Source of the DNA: an uncultured bacterium
Lineage (GTDB): Bacteria > Verrucomicrobiota > Kiritimatiellia > CAIVKH01
DNA length: 64,000 bases
Assembly (NCBI GenBank): GCA_903906425.1
Contig: CAIVKH010000279.1
Coordinates: 1 to 64,000, forward strand
Direction of reading: 5' to 3'
The number at the start of each line of letters is the position of its first letter. Within the stretch, counting starts at the first letter, position 1. Below are positions 49,532 to 60,043 of this stretch, piece after piece. A program made the position numbers and the translations under genes. The notes below the pieces were generated by a model. That model made no database searches. It saw nothing but the letters and a program-made list of their open reading frames with translations, and was not told the origin of the DNA.

Positions 49532-50410
49532 TCAGCGTCTTTCCAAACCCTGCTTCGCAATTTCGGCGAGTTCGTCAATCGTGCTGGCGACGGGGACGCC
49601 CGCCTGGCTGAATGCGCGCAGCTTCGACGAGGCCGTGCCCATGTTTCCGCTGATGATTGCGCCGGCGTGGCCCATGCGTTTGCCCTCGGGCGCGGTGAGG
49701 CCGACGATGAAGGCATAAACGGGCTTCTTGATATTCGCCTTGATGAACGCTGCCGTGCGCTCTTCCTCATCGCCGCCGATTTCGCCGACGAGCAGGACGC
49801 CATCGGTGTCGGGATCTTTTTCGAACAGCGCGAGCAAATCCATCGGGCTGGTGCCGACAATCGGATCGCCACCGATGCCGACGACGGTTGACTGGCCGAT
49901 GCCAAGATTCGTCAGCGCATAGACCAGCTCGTAGGTGAGCGTGCCGCTGCGCGAAATTACGCCGACGCGGCCGGGCTTGTGGATCACCGCCGGCATGATT
50001 CCAATTTTGCATTTGCCGGGCGAAATCAGGCCGGGGCAATTCGGGCCGATGAGTGTGATGCCGCGTTTCTTCATGTCGTGGAAAGTCTCGAGCATGTCGA
50101 GAACGGGAACGCCTTCGGTGATGCAGACAATCAGTTTGACGCCGGATTCCGCGGCCTCCTGCATCGCGCCGAGCGCGAACTTTGCGGGAACGTAAATGAC
50201 GCTCGCGTTCGCGCCGGTCGCCGTGACGGCTTCCTTCATCGTGTTGAAAACGGGAACGCCGTCGTCGGTTTTCTGTCCGCCTTTTCCAGGCGTGACGCCG
50301 CCGACAATCTTCGTGCCGTAGTCGAGCATCTGCTTCGTGTGAAACGAGCCATCGCGGCCCGTGATGCCCTGGACAATTACCTTCGTGTTCTGGTCAACCA
50401 GGATGCTCAT
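49532..50410 (-). CDS. sucD: Succinyl-CoA ligase alpha subunit
   Basis: 292 residues, the family length. The CoA-binding domain has [19 protein letters not shown] and VTPGKGG. The ligase part has [42 protein letters not shown] and the phosphohistidine loop [13 protein letters not shown]. With SucC it makes ATP or GTP from succinyl-CoA in the TCA cycle. Its ATG overlaps the sucC stop by 4 bp, so expression is coupled. Confidence 0.97.
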   Translation of the reverse strand: MSILVDQNTKVIVQGITGRDGSFHTKQMLDYGTKIVGGVTPGKGGQKTDDGVPVFNTMKEAVTATGANASVIYVPAKFALGAMQEAAESGVKLIVCITEGVPVLDMLETFHDMKKRGITLIGPNCPGLISPGKCKIGIMPAVIHKPGRVGVISRSGTLTYELVYALTNLGIGQSTVVGIGGDPIVGTSPMDLLALFEKDPDTDGVLLVGEIGGDEEERTAAFIKANIKKPVYAFIVGLTAPEGKRMGHAGAIISGNMGTASSKLRAFSQAGVPVASTIDELAEIAKQGLERR

Positions 50411-51570
50411 TCCTTTTCGTCCTCCTCCGGCGCGTGAACGGAGCCGCCGGAAACAGTGATGACTTTCTTGACCGCCTCGGCGAACGACTTCGCCGGGATC
50501 AGCTTCGACCCTTGCAACATTTTCAAACCAAGTTCCGCGTTCGTGCCGGTGAGCCTCACGACCACCGGAACGCCGACGGTCATGCGCTCGAACGCGGTGA
50601 GGATTCCCTTCGCGATGTCGTCGCAGCGCGTGATGCCGCCAAAAATATTGATGAGGACGGCCTTCACCTTCGGGTTGCTCAAGATGATTTTGAACGCCTC
50701 GACGACCTTGTCCGGATTCGAGCTTCCGCCGACATCGAGAAAATTCGCCGGCGCGCCGCCGTATAATTTCACCATGTCCATCGTCGCCATCGCGAGACCC
50801 GCGCCGTTGACCATGCAGCCGATGTGCCCATCGAGTTGCACGAAGCTGAGGCCCTTTTCCTTCGCGGCCATTTCGTTCGGGTCTTCCTCGCCGAGGTCGC
50901 GCAGCGCCGCGATTTTTTCCTGACGGAAAAACGCGTTGTCATCGAAGTTCATCTTGCCGTCGAGCGCGATGACCTTGCCGTCGCCGGTGAGCACGAGCGG
51001 ATTGATTTCGACGAGCGACGCATCGGTCTCGACGTAAATCTTGAAAATCTTCCGCATGATATCGAGCACCGCCGGCGCGGTGGCCGGATCGTTGAAAAGC
51101 TGTCCCGCAAATTTCTGCGCGTCGGCTTCGGGAAATTGTTTTGTCAGCGTCGAGAACTTGATGATTTTCTCCGGCGTCTTCGCGGCGACCTCCTCGATCT
51201 CGATGCCGCCCGCGGCGCTCGCGATGAAAAGCAGCGCGCGCGTGGAGCGATCGAGCAGCACGCTCAGATACGCCTCCTTCTTGATGTTCGCACCGCCCTC
51301 AATCAGCACCTTCCGGACGATGCTGCCCTTGATGTTCATGCCGAGAATTTTCGCGGCGTGCGCCTCCGCCTCATCCGGCGTCTTCGCGATTTTGACGCCG
51401 CCGGCCTTGCCGCGCCCGCCCGCATGGACCTGCGCCTTGACCGCGACGATGCCGCCAATTTCCGCCGCGATGGCTTTCGCCTCCGCCGGCGAACTCGCAA
51501 CTTTTCCATTCGGCGCCGGAATTCCGTACGACCGGAAAATTTCCTTCGCCTGATATTCGTGAATCTTCAT
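50407..51570 (-). CDS. sucC: Succinyl-CoA ligase beta subunit
   Basis: 387 residues from the ATG at 51570; the longer track ORF reads through the palindromes. [22 protein letters not shown], the ATP-grasp segments ([45 protein letters not shown]) and the C-terminal CoA-ligase part ([30 protein letters not shown]) are typical. It forms the complex with SucD, encoded next with a 4-bp overlap. A palindrome pair lies 65 bp upstream. Confidence 0.97.
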   Translation of the reverse strand: MKIHEYQAKEIFRSYGIPAPNGKVASSPAEAKAIAAEIGGIVAVKAQVHAGGRGKAGGVKIAKTPDEAEAHAAKILGMNIKGSIVRKVLIEGGANIKKEAYLSVLLDRSTRALLFIASAAGGIEIEEVAAKTPEKIIKFSTLTKQFPEADAQKFAGQLFNDPATAPAVLDIMRKIFKIYVETDASLVEINPLVLTGDGKVIALDGKMNFDDNAFFRQEKIAALRDLGEEDPNEMAAKEKGLSFVQLDGHIGCMVNGAGLAMATMDMVKLYGGAPANFLDVGGSSNPDKVVEAFKIILSNPKVKAVLINIFGGITRCDDIAKGILTAFERMTVGVPVVVRLTGTNAELGLKMLQGSKLIPAKSFAEAVKKVITVSGGSVHAPEEDEKE

Positions 51571-51634
51571 GTGTCCGCGTTTCTCCCACCGAAAACAGTC
51601 CGCGAACAATACGGACTCCCACAAGCTGCGCAAG

Positions 51635-51681
51635 TTCCAATCATTGGAAATTGCGCCGGCGCTGGCTTCCAATGATTGGAA
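51635..51681. repeat. Palindrome pair, 32-bp step
   Basis: Perfect copies at 51635 (C centre) and 51667 (G centre), between two minus-strand genes. It separates the sucCD operon from the exonuclease gene. Confidence 0.92.
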
Positions 51682-51703
51682 CTCCCACCATGTGGGGCCT
51701 GGG

Positions 51704-52477
51704 CTACGTTTGAAAGTCCGCCGCAAGGAAGGTGTGATCCGATGCCTTCGGCTGCAGGCGCGGCTCGATATCAATCCATGAATCCGCCGCCTTCGCGGCC
51801 AGCGGTGGCGTGGCGAGGATGTAATCAATTCTCCAGCCCAGCCCGCGATTGGCCGAAAAGACTGTGCGGTAATCGAAGAAGGTGTACTGGCCCGGCTCGG
51901 GATGGAATTTCCGGAACACGTCCACGAATCCCCACGCGCGGGTCTTCGCGAAGGCGCGGCGCGCGTCAATGTGGAAGCAGACATGATTTTCGCGCTCTTT
52001 GGGATTGTGAACGTCCATCGGTTCCGCGGCCACGTTCAAGTCGCCGGTCCAAACAAGCAGATCATCCGTCGTGAAATGTTTCGCGAAGAATTTTTCGAGC
52101 CGCGCGAACCATTGCAGCTTGTATTGGTACATCTCGTGATCGATCTCGCGGCCCTGCGGAACGTAGGTGTTCACGACATGAACGTTTCCGAACCGCGCCC
52201 AAGCGAGTCGTGGTTCATCGGCAGGCCCGCCATCGTCGAGGCCGAAATGGATTTCATCCGGCACGCGTTTCGAAACAATCGCGACGCCGTTGTACGACTT
52301 CATGCCCTTGAACGCGACCTGCCAGCCGTCATCGAGAAGTGGCTGCGCCGGAAATTCGTGGTCCTGAACTTTCGTTTCTTGAAGACACAAAATGTCGGGC
52401 TCGTTCGCGCGCAGCCACGCAAGAATCATGTCCATCCGCGAGCGGATCGAATTGCAGTTGAAGGTTGCCAGTTTCAT
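51704..52477 (-). CDS. xth: Exodeoxyribonuclease III
   Basis: 257 residues. Motifs [26 protein letters not shown] with the catalytic-type Glu, [32 protein letters not shown] and the final [12 protein letters not shown] mark the Mg-dependent ExoIII/APE1 family. It repairs abasic sites and 3' blocks. The ATG overlaps the ThuA stop by 4 bp on the same strand. Confidence 0.95.
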   Translation of the reverse strand: MKLATFNCNSIRSRMDMILAWLRANEPDILCLQETKVQDHEFPAQPLLDDGWQVAFKGMKSYNGVAIVSKRVPDEIHFGLDDGGPADEPRLAWARFGNVHVVNTYVPQGREIDHEMYQYKLQWFARLEKFFAKHFTTDDLLVWTGDLNVAAEPMDVHNPKERENHVCFHIDARRAFAKTRAWGFVDVFRKFHPEPGQYTFFDYRTVFSANRGLGWRIDYILATPPLAAKAADSWIDIEPRLQPKASDHTFLAADFQT

Positions 52478-53211
52478 TTTGGAGCTATGGCTGAAAGCGG
52501 TTGAATAATATTCGCGACTTGAGGAACGACCGAATCATTGCCGTTGAAGGCGGCCCAGCGAACGGAATTTTCGATGATGCGAAGAATGTTCGGATCGAAA
52601 AAGGTCGGATATGTTTCGTGGCCGGGGCGGAAATAGAAAACGCGTCCCTTGCCGCGACGCCACGTGCATCCGCTGCGAAAAACATCGCCACCTTCGAACC
52701 AACTCACAAAGACGAGCTCGTCGGGCGGCGGCACGTCGAAGAACTCGCCGTACATTTCTTCCCGCGGCAGATCGAAGTGTGGCGGCAGGCCGGCGGCGAT
52801 CGGATGTGTCGGATCAACGACCCACATGCGTTCGGTTTCGTCGGCCACGCGCCAGCGCAAGCTGCACGTCGTGCCCATCAGCCGCTTGAAAATTTTCGCG
52901 AAGTGGGAGGAGTGAAGAACAATCAAGCCCATGCCGTCCATCACGCGCCGGTGAACCCTGTCCACGACATCATCGCGAACTTCGTTGTGGGCCTTGTGGC
53001 CCCACCACACAAGCACGTCCGTTTCTTTCAGCGCCTCCTCCGTGAGACCGTGATCCGGTTCGTCGAGCGTCGCGACGCGGACATCGAAATCGTGTTCTTT
53101 CAGGTGAGCGGCAATCGGCGCGTGAAGGCCCTCGGGATAAACGCGGCGGACATTTTCATTATTCTTTTCGTGTCTGCCTTCGTTCCAGACGGTGACGCGG
53201 ATTGACTTCAT
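52474..53211 (-). CDS. ThuA domain protein
   Basis: 245 residues from the ATG at 53211; the track start is 36 bp further upstream. [53 protein letters not shown] and [19 protein letters not shown] are typical of the ThuA-like (glutamine-amidotransferase-like) fold linked to disaccharide use. No signal peptide, so it acts in the cytoplasm. It overlaps the exonuclease gene by 4 bp, a pairing that probably reflects shared transcription rather than pathway. Confidence 0.9.
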   Translation of the reverse strand: MKSIRVTVWNEGRHEKNNENVRRVYPEGLHAPIAAHLKEHDFDVRVATLDEPDHGLTEEALKETDVLVWWGHKAHNEVRDDVVDRVHRRVMDGMGLIVLHSSHFAKIFKRLMGTTCSLRWRVADETERMWVVDPTHPIAAGLPPHFDLPREEMYGEFFDVPPPDELVFVSWFEGGDVFRSGCTWRRGKGRVFYFRPGHETYPTFFDPNILRIIENSVRWAAFNGNDSVVPQVANIIQPLSAIAPK

Positions 53212-53278
53212 GGCCTTTGATGTACCGCCTTCATGCAGATTCCGCAAGGCGAAGGCCGGCTGAAACCGGGCACTTGGC

Positions 53279-54733
53279 TCAAGTGCGAAAGTTTTTCAGC
53301 AGGCCGGGAAATGGACACGTCGCGCAGCGCGAGCGGTCGTTCAGGCAGTAGTCGTGGAAGATTTGCAGCAGGCCCTGGCGCCGCCGGCCCGTGTCGTAAA
53401 GCTTCGTCGGATGATCGGGACCGAAAAGATGGCGCGCGGTCTGGCGAATGATCGCGTTGTCGCCTTCGACGGGCAGGCGATTGAGCAACCCGGTATCGAA
53501 CAGGTTTCGTTTTCCGATGGCGGCGAGGAACGGCGTGACGACGTTGATCGCCATCGCGTCGGCGCGCTCCTCGCCGATGAGCTGAATTGGTTTCGCGGAT
53601 TTCTTTCCGGCGAAACCTTCGCGGAAACTCCAATACGGATCGTGGACGCGCTGGACGGCGGCTATAAAATCCTCGAGTCCGCCTTCGATCCGAAGCAGCG
53701 GATTTGCGCCAGCGAAAATTTGCGCGGCGGCCATCAGGCGGCGAAGCGGATGGTTCATCGGGCGCAGGCCGGCAAGATTCCAATGCTCGCGCTTCAGCGC
53801 GCGATCTTCCCATTCATCTTCGATCTTCCACCACTCGTCCCAAATTTTGCGGACGAAATTTCGCGTGTCCTCGTCCCAGTCGCTGCGCAGATTTTTCGGC
53901 AACAGACCGGCGACACCCGCCAGCAGCGCGTAAGCGATTCGCGGATTCGCCCCGGCGTTGCGGCGCAGTTCGTCGAGCGTGACAATTTCAGCGAGCCGGC
54001 GGAACGGCGATTTGTTGTTCTTGTAGCCGAGCGCCGACATGATTTCCTCGTATAGGATTTGTTCCTGTCCGCGCTCCGCAATCGCGATGGCGAGCCGTTC
54101 GGCCTTGCGGCGCAGCCGCTCCTCGCCTGCCGAATCGAGCAGCGTGGTTTTCTGATCGGGCGAGAAACCGCTGAGTTCGTTCGAGCACGGCGGCAATTCG
54201 GCGCGGGCGGCGTACGGATAGGCCGTGGTGTCAATGTTCTCAAACGCGAACATCGGGCTTGCGGCCAGCGGTTCGCGCAGCGCGATCTGAATGCAGCCGG
54301 GCGGGAGCAAATTTTCCGGCAGCGGCGAGCTGAAATAGGTGACATGGGCGACGACGCGCGAAAAATTCGGATCGTCGCGGTGGCCGTGTTGCTGCCAGTC
54401 GGATGGATGCACGTGGATTTCGATGTCGCCGGTGACTCGGCGCTTTTCTTTTCCGAATCGGAGAACCGCGCCGAGAAAATCCGGGCCGGCTTCGAGGTTC
54501 CAGACGCCGGGATTTTCCACAGCGATTTCCTCGCCGCGGTGATCCGCGAGCGCGGCGGGCCGCAGCGACGGATCGCACCAGACGCACTGGAGGTGGCGTT
54601 CGGAATAGGGAAATGCGCGGAAGCGCGCCGCCGGCTCGCGCAGCGCGGCCGCGGCTGGCCCGCGCCAGGCCATCTGCGAGTAGCGCGCAGCCAGCGGAAA
54701 GCAGGCGCTGATGAGATCGAACATCGTTTCCAT
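53279..54733 (-). CDS. DUF2851 family protein
   Basis: 484 residues from the Met at 54733; a Met at 54724 with GGAA upstream is the alternative. Characteristic segments are [72 protein letters not shown] and the end [13 protein letters not shown], which may bind metal. The GDIEIHVH and DDW-like acidic/His pattern has suggested a nuclease fold to some annotators, but no function is established. It is 67 bp upstream of ThuA on the same strand. Confidence 0.88.
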   Translation of the reverse strand: METMFDLISACFPLAARYSQMAWRGPAAAALREPAARFRAFPYSERHLQCVWCDPSLRPAALADHRGEEIAVENPGVWNLEAGPDFLGAVLRFGKEKRRVTGDIEIHVHPSDWQQHGHRDDPNFSRVVAHVTYFSSPLPENLLPPGCIQIALREPLAASPMFAFENIDTTAYPYAARAELPPCSNELSGFSPDQKTTLLDSAGEERLRRKAERLAIAIAERGQEQILYEEIMSALGYKNNKSPFRRLAEIVTLDELRRNAGANPRIAYALLAGVAGLLPKNLRSDWDEDTRNFVRKIWDEWWKIEDEWEDRALKREHWNLAGLRPMNHPLRRLMAAAQIFAGANPLLRIEGGLEDFIAAVQRVHDPYWSFREGFAGKKSAKPIQLIGEERADAMAINVVTPFLAAIGKRNLFDTGLLNRLPVEGDNAIIRQTARHLFGPDHPTKLYDTGRRRQGLLQIFHDYCLNDRSRCATCPFPGLLKNFRT

Positions 54734-54808
54734 CGGCGGGGAGAATAGTCGAAGGTCCGCGCGGGGAAAGACCGATTTCTGCGTCGCGATCCGCCGCCGA
54801 CCGGACTT

Positions 54809-54855
54809 TTCCAATGATTGGAAAATGGCGCGGCGCAAAGTTCCAATGATTGGAA
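54809..54855. repeat. Palindrome pair, 32-bp step
   Basis: Two perfect copies at 54809 and 54841, both with a G centre, in a divergent gap. From 54856 to 55018 I see only the leader of the next gene. Confidence 0.92.
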
Positions 54856-55018
54856 AAAGGATATGAGCGGCGCATCGGCGCGACGGGATTTGCGATCGGC
54901 GAACGAGCGCTCTTGCCTCTGCGGTCCGGCTCTGTATCTTTGCGGAAATCCGATTCGCGTGCGCTGCGAAGAAATGTCCGGGGCGCATTGCGGCGAATCG
55001 AAGCCGAGGGTTTTTGCC

Positions 55019-55945
55019 GTGCAGAAGAAATTTTTGACCGATGGGTGTTTCGCGCTGGCCGCGATGCTTTCGCTTGTCTTGACGCTGCAGCCGTTCGCGG
55101 CGTACGCGCAGGCGCCGAACAGGCCGCCGGCAATCCAGCACGATCCGGTCACCTTCGCGATGGCCGGCGAGTCGCTCACGCTGAAGGCGAAAGTCACGGA
55201 CGTCAGCCCCGGTGTGCAGGACGTGACCCTTTATTATGCGCTGTTCCGCGATGCGACGCCGTTTCGCGTGCCGATGAAGCCGACCGGGCTGGATTTTTAT
55301 GTCGGCACGATTGACGCCTCGATGATCCGGGACATCAAGACGTTTGCTTATTACATCGAGGCGACCGACAAGGATGGCGCGACGGCGGACACGCCGTGGT
55401 ACTCGGTCGAAATCCGCAAGGCCACGACAACGCCCGCCGCGACGACGGCCGGATCAGCCGCGGGCGCCGCGAAGAAAAGCGAAGGCACCGACTGGAAAAC
55501 CTACGGCCTCATCGGCGCGGGCGTCGCGGCGGTTGCGGTGGGCGCAGTCGCGCTTTCCGGCGGTGGCGGCGGCGGCGGTGGTGGCAGCAGCAGCAACACA
55601 AACACCGCCAGTCTTTCCGGGACTTACAACGGCCTCGTCACGACGTGCTTCACCGCCAGCGGCAAGCCGCCGACTTGCGAATCGCACAATTGCACCGTCG
55701 TGATTGATTCGAAAGGCGTCGTTTTTAGTGACACGCTTTTGCAGGGCACGCCGATCACCGGCAATTTGAAAGGCGACAATTTCCTCCTCATCGGCCAGAT
55801 CACCCAGCCGGGCGTCACCAACGGCGTGATCAATTACAACGGTACCGTCGTGAACAATCAGATCGTCGGCTCCATCACCGGCAGCGCCACGACATCCGAC
55901 GGCGCCGGCAGCTACTCCGGCTCGTTCTCCGCGTCGAAGCAATGA
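55019..55945 (+). CDS. Exported protein with membrane helix and Gly-rich linker
   Basis: 308 residues from a GTG at 55019, chosen because GAGGG lies upstream and a good signal peptide follows (FALAAMLSLVLTLQPFAAYA). Residues about 40-145 form an Ig-like beta domain (DPVTFAMAGESLTLKAKVTDVSPGVQDVTLYYALF, FAYYIEATDKDGATADTPWYSVEI). A membrane helix (YGLIGAGVAAVAVGAVAL) and a run of glycines and serines follow. The C-terminal domain (about 205-308) is Thr/Gly-rich with repeated strands (LSGTYNGLVTTCFTASG, VNNQIVGSITGSAT). It may be a surface sensor or adhesin; no known family is assigned. Confidence 0.7.
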   Translation: MQKKFLTDGCFALAAMLSLVLTLQPFAAYAQAPNRPPAIQHDPVTFAMAGESLTLKAKVTDVSPGVQDVTLYYALFRDATPFRVPMKPTGLDFYVGTIDASMIRDIKTFAYYIEATDKDGATADTPWYSVEIRKATTTPAATTAGSAAGAAKKSEGTDWKTYGLIGAGVAAVAVGAVALSGGGGGGGGGSSSNTNTASLSGTYNGLVTTCFTASGKPPTCESHNCTVVIDSKGVVFSDTLLQGTPITGNLKGDNFLLIGQITQPGVTNGVINYNGTVVNNQIVGSITGSATTSDGAGSYSGSFSASKQ

Positions 55946-56036
55946 CCGGTCGCGCGGCGATCCGCTGAGATTTTCGCGCACCCACAATGCTGGCTTGGCA
56001 TCCGTGCGCCAAATGCGCATGATGTGCGCCGGGCCG

Positions 56037-57326
56037 ATGAAACCGGATTTACCAATTCTGCCTTTTGCGATCGCGCTGTTCATCGGCGCGCTCATCGGGT
56101 TGGACCGCGAGCGGCGCAAAGTCGAGGCCGGTTCCACGGGCGTCGGCGGCATTCGCACCTTCATTCTCTTCGCGATGTCCGGTGCGATCTCGGCATGGCT
56201 TGCGGTAAAGCTGTCCACACCGTGGATTTTCCTGACGGCCGCCATTTGCGTGACGATCATCGTGATGACCGGTCACGCGGTTTATTCGATGCGCAACGAG
56301 GAGGCGGCGCGCGGGCTGACGACGGAGATCGCCGCGTTCGTCACGTTCCTGCTCGGCGGGCTTGCGCTTTTCGGCCAGCAAACCCTCGCCGTGGCGCTCG
56401 GCATCGCAGCTTCCGCGATCCTCTCCTACAAGAAGCCGATCCACGGTGCCATCGGGCGGCTCGGCGAAGACGATGTCCATGCGATGCTGAAATTATTGAT
56501 GGCAACGTTCATCGTCCTGCCGGTATTGCCGAATCATCCTGTCGATCCGTGGGGCGCGCTCAATCCCTATAAAATGTGGTGGATCGTCATCCTGATTTCC
56601 GCGATGTCACTCATCGGCTATATCGCCTCGCGACGGCTCGGCGAGCGGCGCGCGCTACCGCTGATCGGCCTGTTTGGTGGCATCGCATCATCGACCGTCG
56701 TCTCGCTTGAGTTTTCGAAGCGCAGCCGGGAGGCCGTGCAGCCCGGAGCCGTTGCCGACGCGCTCACGAGCGGACTGCTCTTTTCGTGGTGGGTCATGTT
56801 CCTGCGGATCATTCTCATCGTGGCGGCGATCAACGCCGCATTGGTCTGGCGGCTTGTCCCCCCGATGGCCGCGATGGGGTGTGTCACGCTCGCGCTCGCC
56901 CTGATTTTTTATCGCCGCGCCTCGCGGCATGCGTTTGCCGCGGCCGCCAGCGGAGAAACTGCGGACGCGATGCCGCTGAAAAATCCGTTCAGCCTCACAG
57001 CGGCCATCAAGTTCGCCGCACTCTTCGCGGTGATTTTACTCGTTGTGAAAATTGTCCCGCAGTTTTTCAAAAGCCAGGGCATGTATCTGGTCGCCGCGCT
57101 CGCCGGCCTCACCGATGTGGACGCGATCAGCGTCTCGATGGCCGGCTACGGCAACGTTCCGCAGCAGGCGTCCGTCGCCGCCCTGTCGATCGTCATCGCC
57201 GCGGTGACCAACACGTTTGTGAAGCTCGGCTTCGTCATCGCGCTCGGCAGAGGCGGCATCAAACCGCGGATGATCCTCGCGACGATCCTCATCCTCGTCG
57301 CCGGGGCCGCCACGATCCTCGCCTGA
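56037..57326 (+). CDS. MgtC/SapB family membrane protein with DUF4010
   Basis: 429 residues from the ATG at 56037. The N-terminal MgtC-like domain is LPILPFAIALFIGALIGLDRERR...GGIRTFILFAMSGAISAWL, with the usual RE and GxRT motifs. DUF4010 follows with many membrane helices (ALPLIGLFGGIASSTVVSLEFSKRS; LTDVDAISVSMAGYG). About eleven hydrophobic segments in all. The family is linked to Mg homeostasis, but the transported substrate is not shown. It is convergent with metF across a palindrome pair. Confidence 0.9.
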   Translation: MKPDLPILPFAIALFIGALIGLDRERRKVEAGSTGVGGIRTFILFAMSGAISAWLAVKLSTPWIFLTAAICVTIIVMTGHAVYSMRNEEAARGLTTEIAAFVTFLLGGLALFGQQTLAVALGIAASAILSYKKPIHGAIGRLGEDDVHAMLKLLMATFIVLPVLPNHPVDPWGALNPYKMWWIVILISAMSLIGYIASRRLGERRALPLIGLFGGIASSTVVSLEFSKRSREAVQPGAVADALTSGLLFSWWVMFLRIILIVAAINAALVWRLVPPMAAMGCVTLALALIFYRRASRHAFAAAASGETADAMPLKNPFSLTAAIKFAALFAVILLVVKIVPQFFKSQGMYLVAALAGLTDVDAISVSMAGYGNVPQQASVAALSIVIAAVTNTFVKLGFVIALGRGGIKPRMILATILILVAGAATILA

Positions 57327-57346
57327 CGGCTCCGCCGCTCCGGAAT

Positions 57347-57394
57347 TTCCAATCATTGGAAAACATCGCCTGCGCAAACTTCCAATCATTGGAA
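57347..57394. repeat. Palindrome pair, 33-bp step
   Basis: Perfect copies at 57347 and 57380, both with a C centre, between convergent genes, 20 bp after the MgtC stop and 22 bp from the metF stop. Confidence 0.92.
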
Positions 57395-57416
57395 AAGATC
57401 GGAAACGCGATCTCGC

Positions 57417-58310
57417 TCAGCGTCCCGCGTGCTGGAAGAAGTGAATCAGCTCGCCGGAAAGAACCGCCTTGCTGCGGTTCAAAATGTAGAGATGAACGCC
57501 CGGCGCGCCGCCAGCGATTAATTCCATGATCTGCCGCTCGGCCCAGCGGATGCCGACATATTCCGCCGCCTCGCCCTCGTTGCCTGCGGCTTCCATCGCC
57601 CGCGCGAGGCCGTCTGGCAGCGTCGCGCGGCACATCGCGCACATCCTCTGGACCTGCTTCAGCGAAATCGCCGGCAGCAATCCGGGTACGATCGGAACCT
57701 TGATTCCCGCGGCGCGGCAGCGTTTGACGAAATCGAAATAGACGCGGTTGTCGAAAAATAATTGCGTCGTCACGAAGCCGCCGCCGGCGTCGGCTTTGCG
57801 TTTCAAATGCGCCAGATCAACCTCCAGCGAGACGGCTTCGGGATGCATTTCCGGATAGCCGGCCACGCCGCAGCAGAAATCCGCATGGCGCGACTTGAGC
57901 AGCGTCACCAGTTCCGAGGCATTCGCCAGCCCGTCCGGCGCGGGCTTGAACGTCGTGTCGCCCTTCGGCGGATCGCCGCGAAGCGTCATAATGTTTCGGA
58001 AACCGCGCGCATAAATTTCGTCCGCGGTCGCGATCAATTCCTCGCGGCTCGAACCGACGCACGTGAGGTGCGGCATGACCGCGTCGTAGCCCATGTCGCG
58101 AAGCATCGAGCAAATGGCCAGCGTCCGCTGGCGCGTCGAGCCGCCGGCTCCGTAGGTGCAGGTCACGAAATCGGGACGCAGCGCCAGCAGTTGCGCCGCG
58201 GCAATTCGCAGCGGTGACATCGCGGTCTCGTCCTTGGGTGGAAAAAACTCGAACGAAAGCAGCGGCCGCTTCGCTCCAGCAAGCAAATCACAAATTCGAA
58301 CATCAGGCAT
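57417..58310 (-). CDS. metF: Methylenetetrahydrofolate reductase
   Basis: 297 residues from the Met at 58310 (MPDVRICDLLAGAKRPLLSFEFFPPK); the track start 21 bp upstream is possible. FEFFPPKDE, FVTCTYGAGGSTR, HLTCVGSSREEL, ALRGDPP-like LRGDPPKGD, GVAGYPEMHPEA and TQLFFDNRVYFDFVKRC are the FAD/THF-binding motifs of MetF. It reduces 5,10-methylene-THF to 5-methyl-THF for methionine synthesis. It lies 44 bp downstream of the exported MsrA on the same strand. Confidence 0.96.
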   Translation of the reverse strand: MPDVRICDLLAGAKRPLLSFEFFPPKDETAMSPLRIAAAQLLALRPDFVTCTYGAGGSTRQRTLAICSMLRDMGYDAVMPHLTCVGSSREELIATADEIYARGFRNIMTLRGDPPKGDTTFKPAPDGLANASELVTLLKSRHADFCCGVAGYPEMHPEAVSLEVDLAHLKRKADAGGGFVTTQLFFDNRVYFDFVKRCRAAGIKVPIVPGLLPAISLKQVQRMCAMCRATLPDGLARAMEAAGNEGEAAEYVGIRWAERQIMELIAGGAPGVHLYILNRSKAVLSGELIHFFQHAGR

Positions 58311-58354
58311 GGAGGCGCATAATTCCGGCATGAATCGCCCGCGTCAACGATGGA

Positions 58355-58987
58355 CTATTCCTTCAATCCGAGCTTGTGCAGCTTCGGCCGGATGACCATC
58401 TGGCAATACGGATTATTGTTTTTGTTCAGGTCGTAATAATTCTGGTGATAATTTTCGGCCGGATAAAAAACCGGTGCCGGCTCGATCAGCGTCACGATTG
58501 GCGATTTGTATTTGCCGGACTTCGCCAGCTTCTCCTTCGACGCCTCCGCCGCCTTCTTCTGCTCCGCGCCGTGATAAAAAATTTCCGACCGGTAACTGTC
58601 GCCCACGTCGCCGCCCTGCCGGTTGAGCTGCGTCGGATCGTGCGCCTGCCAGAAAATATCCAGCAAATCGTCGTAGCTGGTTTTTGCCGGATCGAACTCG
58701 ATCTGGATCGCCTCCGCGTGGCCGGTCGTGTGCTCGCAAACCTGTGAGTAGGTCGGATTCGCCGTGCGCCCGCCCGTGTAGCCGCTGGTGACTTTCTTCA
58801 CGCCCGGCATCTGCTCGAACACCGCCTCCATGCACCAGAAACACCCGCCCGCAAATGTCGCGATTTCCGTATTCGTCGAACTGTTCGAATTGGCCTTGAG
58901 CGCCTCGAGCTTGTCCTTCAACTTCGCCTCCTCCGCGCTGGCACATATCGCCATCGCGAAAATCAATACAGCCAAAATCGTTTTCAT
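58355..58987 (-). CDS. msrA: Exported peptide methionine sulfoxide reductase A
   Basis: 210 residues. Signal peptide [18 protein letters not shown], then a short polar linker. The catalytic motif is [17 protein letters not shown], followed by [33 protein letters not shown] and YHQNYYD, all typical MsrA. Export implies repair of oxidised methionine in periplasmic or surface proteins. It is followed by metF; both concern methionine, which may explain the pairing. Confidence 0.95.
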   Translation of the reverse strand: MKTILAVLIFAMAICASAEEAKLKDKLEALKANSNSSTNTEIATFAGGCFWCMEAVFEQMPGVKKVTSGYTGGRTANPTYSQVCEHTTGHAEAIQIEFDPAKTSYDDLLDIFWQAHDPTQLNRQGGDVGDSYRSEIFYHGAEQKKAAEASKEKLAKSGKYKSPIVTLIEPAPVFYPAENYHQNYYDLNKNNNPYCQMVIRPKLHKLGLKE

Positions 58988-59024
58988 GCGGCGTTAGAGT
59001 ACAACCTAACGGATGTTGTTCAAT

Positions 59025-59858
59025 TCACCGTCGCCAAAATTCGGCGCATCGAACAAAAAAGTCTCGAAGAAACTCGAGTGGTTTCAAAATCATTTCTTCG
59101 CGGAGATTTTCTAGCCCAGCGAAGATAACTTCCGGCGGTCCGCATGGAACGGACCCGCTATGATTACGAAAGGCAAAGAGAGAATAAATGCGTTCATCAA
59201 CGAGCAGCGGTTGATAGTGTTTTCTATGGAGGAGTTCATCTGGACAAATGGCAGCAAACATCTCTGCTCCGTTTCCAATACCATGGAAAATGAATAATCC
59301 ATCGGGGCTTGAGGAAACACGAATCTCGCGAGGATAGGCCCCGCATTTCTTAAGGAAGAAATCGGATGGCAAGCCTCCGAGGATCTTTTCTCCGGACGTC
59401 AGTATAAACGCTTCTGATTCAGATTCTGGGTTATAGCCGGACCCAAACATGCATCCGCCAAAACAAAACACCGAGTAAAGAGCATTGCTTATTACACATA
59501 TATCTGTTGAGGGGAACTGTGGGTCTTTTCTAATTTCGATAGGTTCCTGTCCGGCGCGCCAAATTCGAGCATACGTACAGAAATTTGTGAATACGTGTGG
59601 AGTTGGTCCCAAAGCCCCGTGGCTAGAATTAGTTCGAAGTACAAGTTCTGTCTGAAATCCTTGTTCCCTCAATCGCACAAGCGCAGGCGTCAAGAGGTCC
59701 GGGTGATTACGCCCCTCATGTGGAATTCGGACGAGAAAACGAAGGCCCCAGAAGACCGGATGGCGGTGATGGTCGTAGATGTCGTAGGCGGCGATCGCGA
59801 TCAGGACGATGAGCGCGCCAATCTTCCAGCGTCTGTATTTGCCGAATGCAAAGCGCAT
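59025..59858 (-). CDS. Membrane-anchored hypothetical protein, low GC
   Basis: 277 residues from the ATG at 59858; the track TTG start adds 13 residues without a clear binding site. One membrane helix near the N terminus (IGALIVLIAIAAYDIY) places the rest outside the cytoplasm. The mature part has a Cys-containing stretch (FCFGGCMFGSGYNPESE) and ordered alpha/beta sequence. I find no known motif. GC content is clearly lower than in the neighbours (about 42 percent in a sampled stretch at 59161-59220), which suggests transfer from another genome. It is divergent from the gene at 60044. Confidence 0.65.
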   Translation of the reverse strand: MRFAFGKYRRWKIGALIVLIAIAAYDIYDHHRHPVFWGLRFLVRIPHEGRNHPDLLTPALVRLREQGFQTELVLRTNSSHGALGPTPHVFTNFCTYARIWRAGQEPIEIRKDPQFPSTDICVISNALYSVFCFGGCMFGSGYNPESESEAFILTSGEKILGGLPSDFFLKKCGAYPREIRVSSSPDGLFIFHGIGNGAEMFAAICPDELLHRKHYQPLLVDERIYSLFAFRNHSGSVPCGPPEVIFAGLENLREEMILKPLEFLRDFFVRCAEFWRR

Positions 59859-59961
59859 GACGGGCGGCAGAATAAAATCCGAGCAGCGCAAAGACAAGCA
59901 TCCAAATTTCCGGGCTGTTCACCGCCGCGCCCTTCGCGTATCGTGCGCGGCCAGCAATTTT

Positions 59962-60008
59962 TTCCAATGATTGGAAGTCGCGATTGCGGAATTTTCCAAT
60001 CATTGGAA
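59962..60008. repeat. Palindrome pair, 32-bp step
   Basis: Perfect copies at 59962 (G centre) and 59994 (C centre) in a divergent gap, 35 bp from the plus-strand ATG. Confidence 0.92.
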
Positions 60009-60043
60009 GTGACGCAAGATTCAAACGCAACAGGAGAGTTCGC

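Noticed and set aside
50407-51984. Extended sucC ORF beginning at 51984
   Set aside because: The extension reads palindromes and antisense exonuclease sequence; SucC begins at [10 protein letters not shown], 51570.
54818-55018. Extended start of the exported protein at 54818
   Set aside because: The first residues translate a palindrome (SSNDWK); a GTG at 55019 with GAGGG gives a proper signal peptide.
59274-59290. TTCCAATACCATGGAA inside the low-GC gene
   Set aside because: It has altered arms and centre and lies in coding sequence without a partner; likely coincidence.
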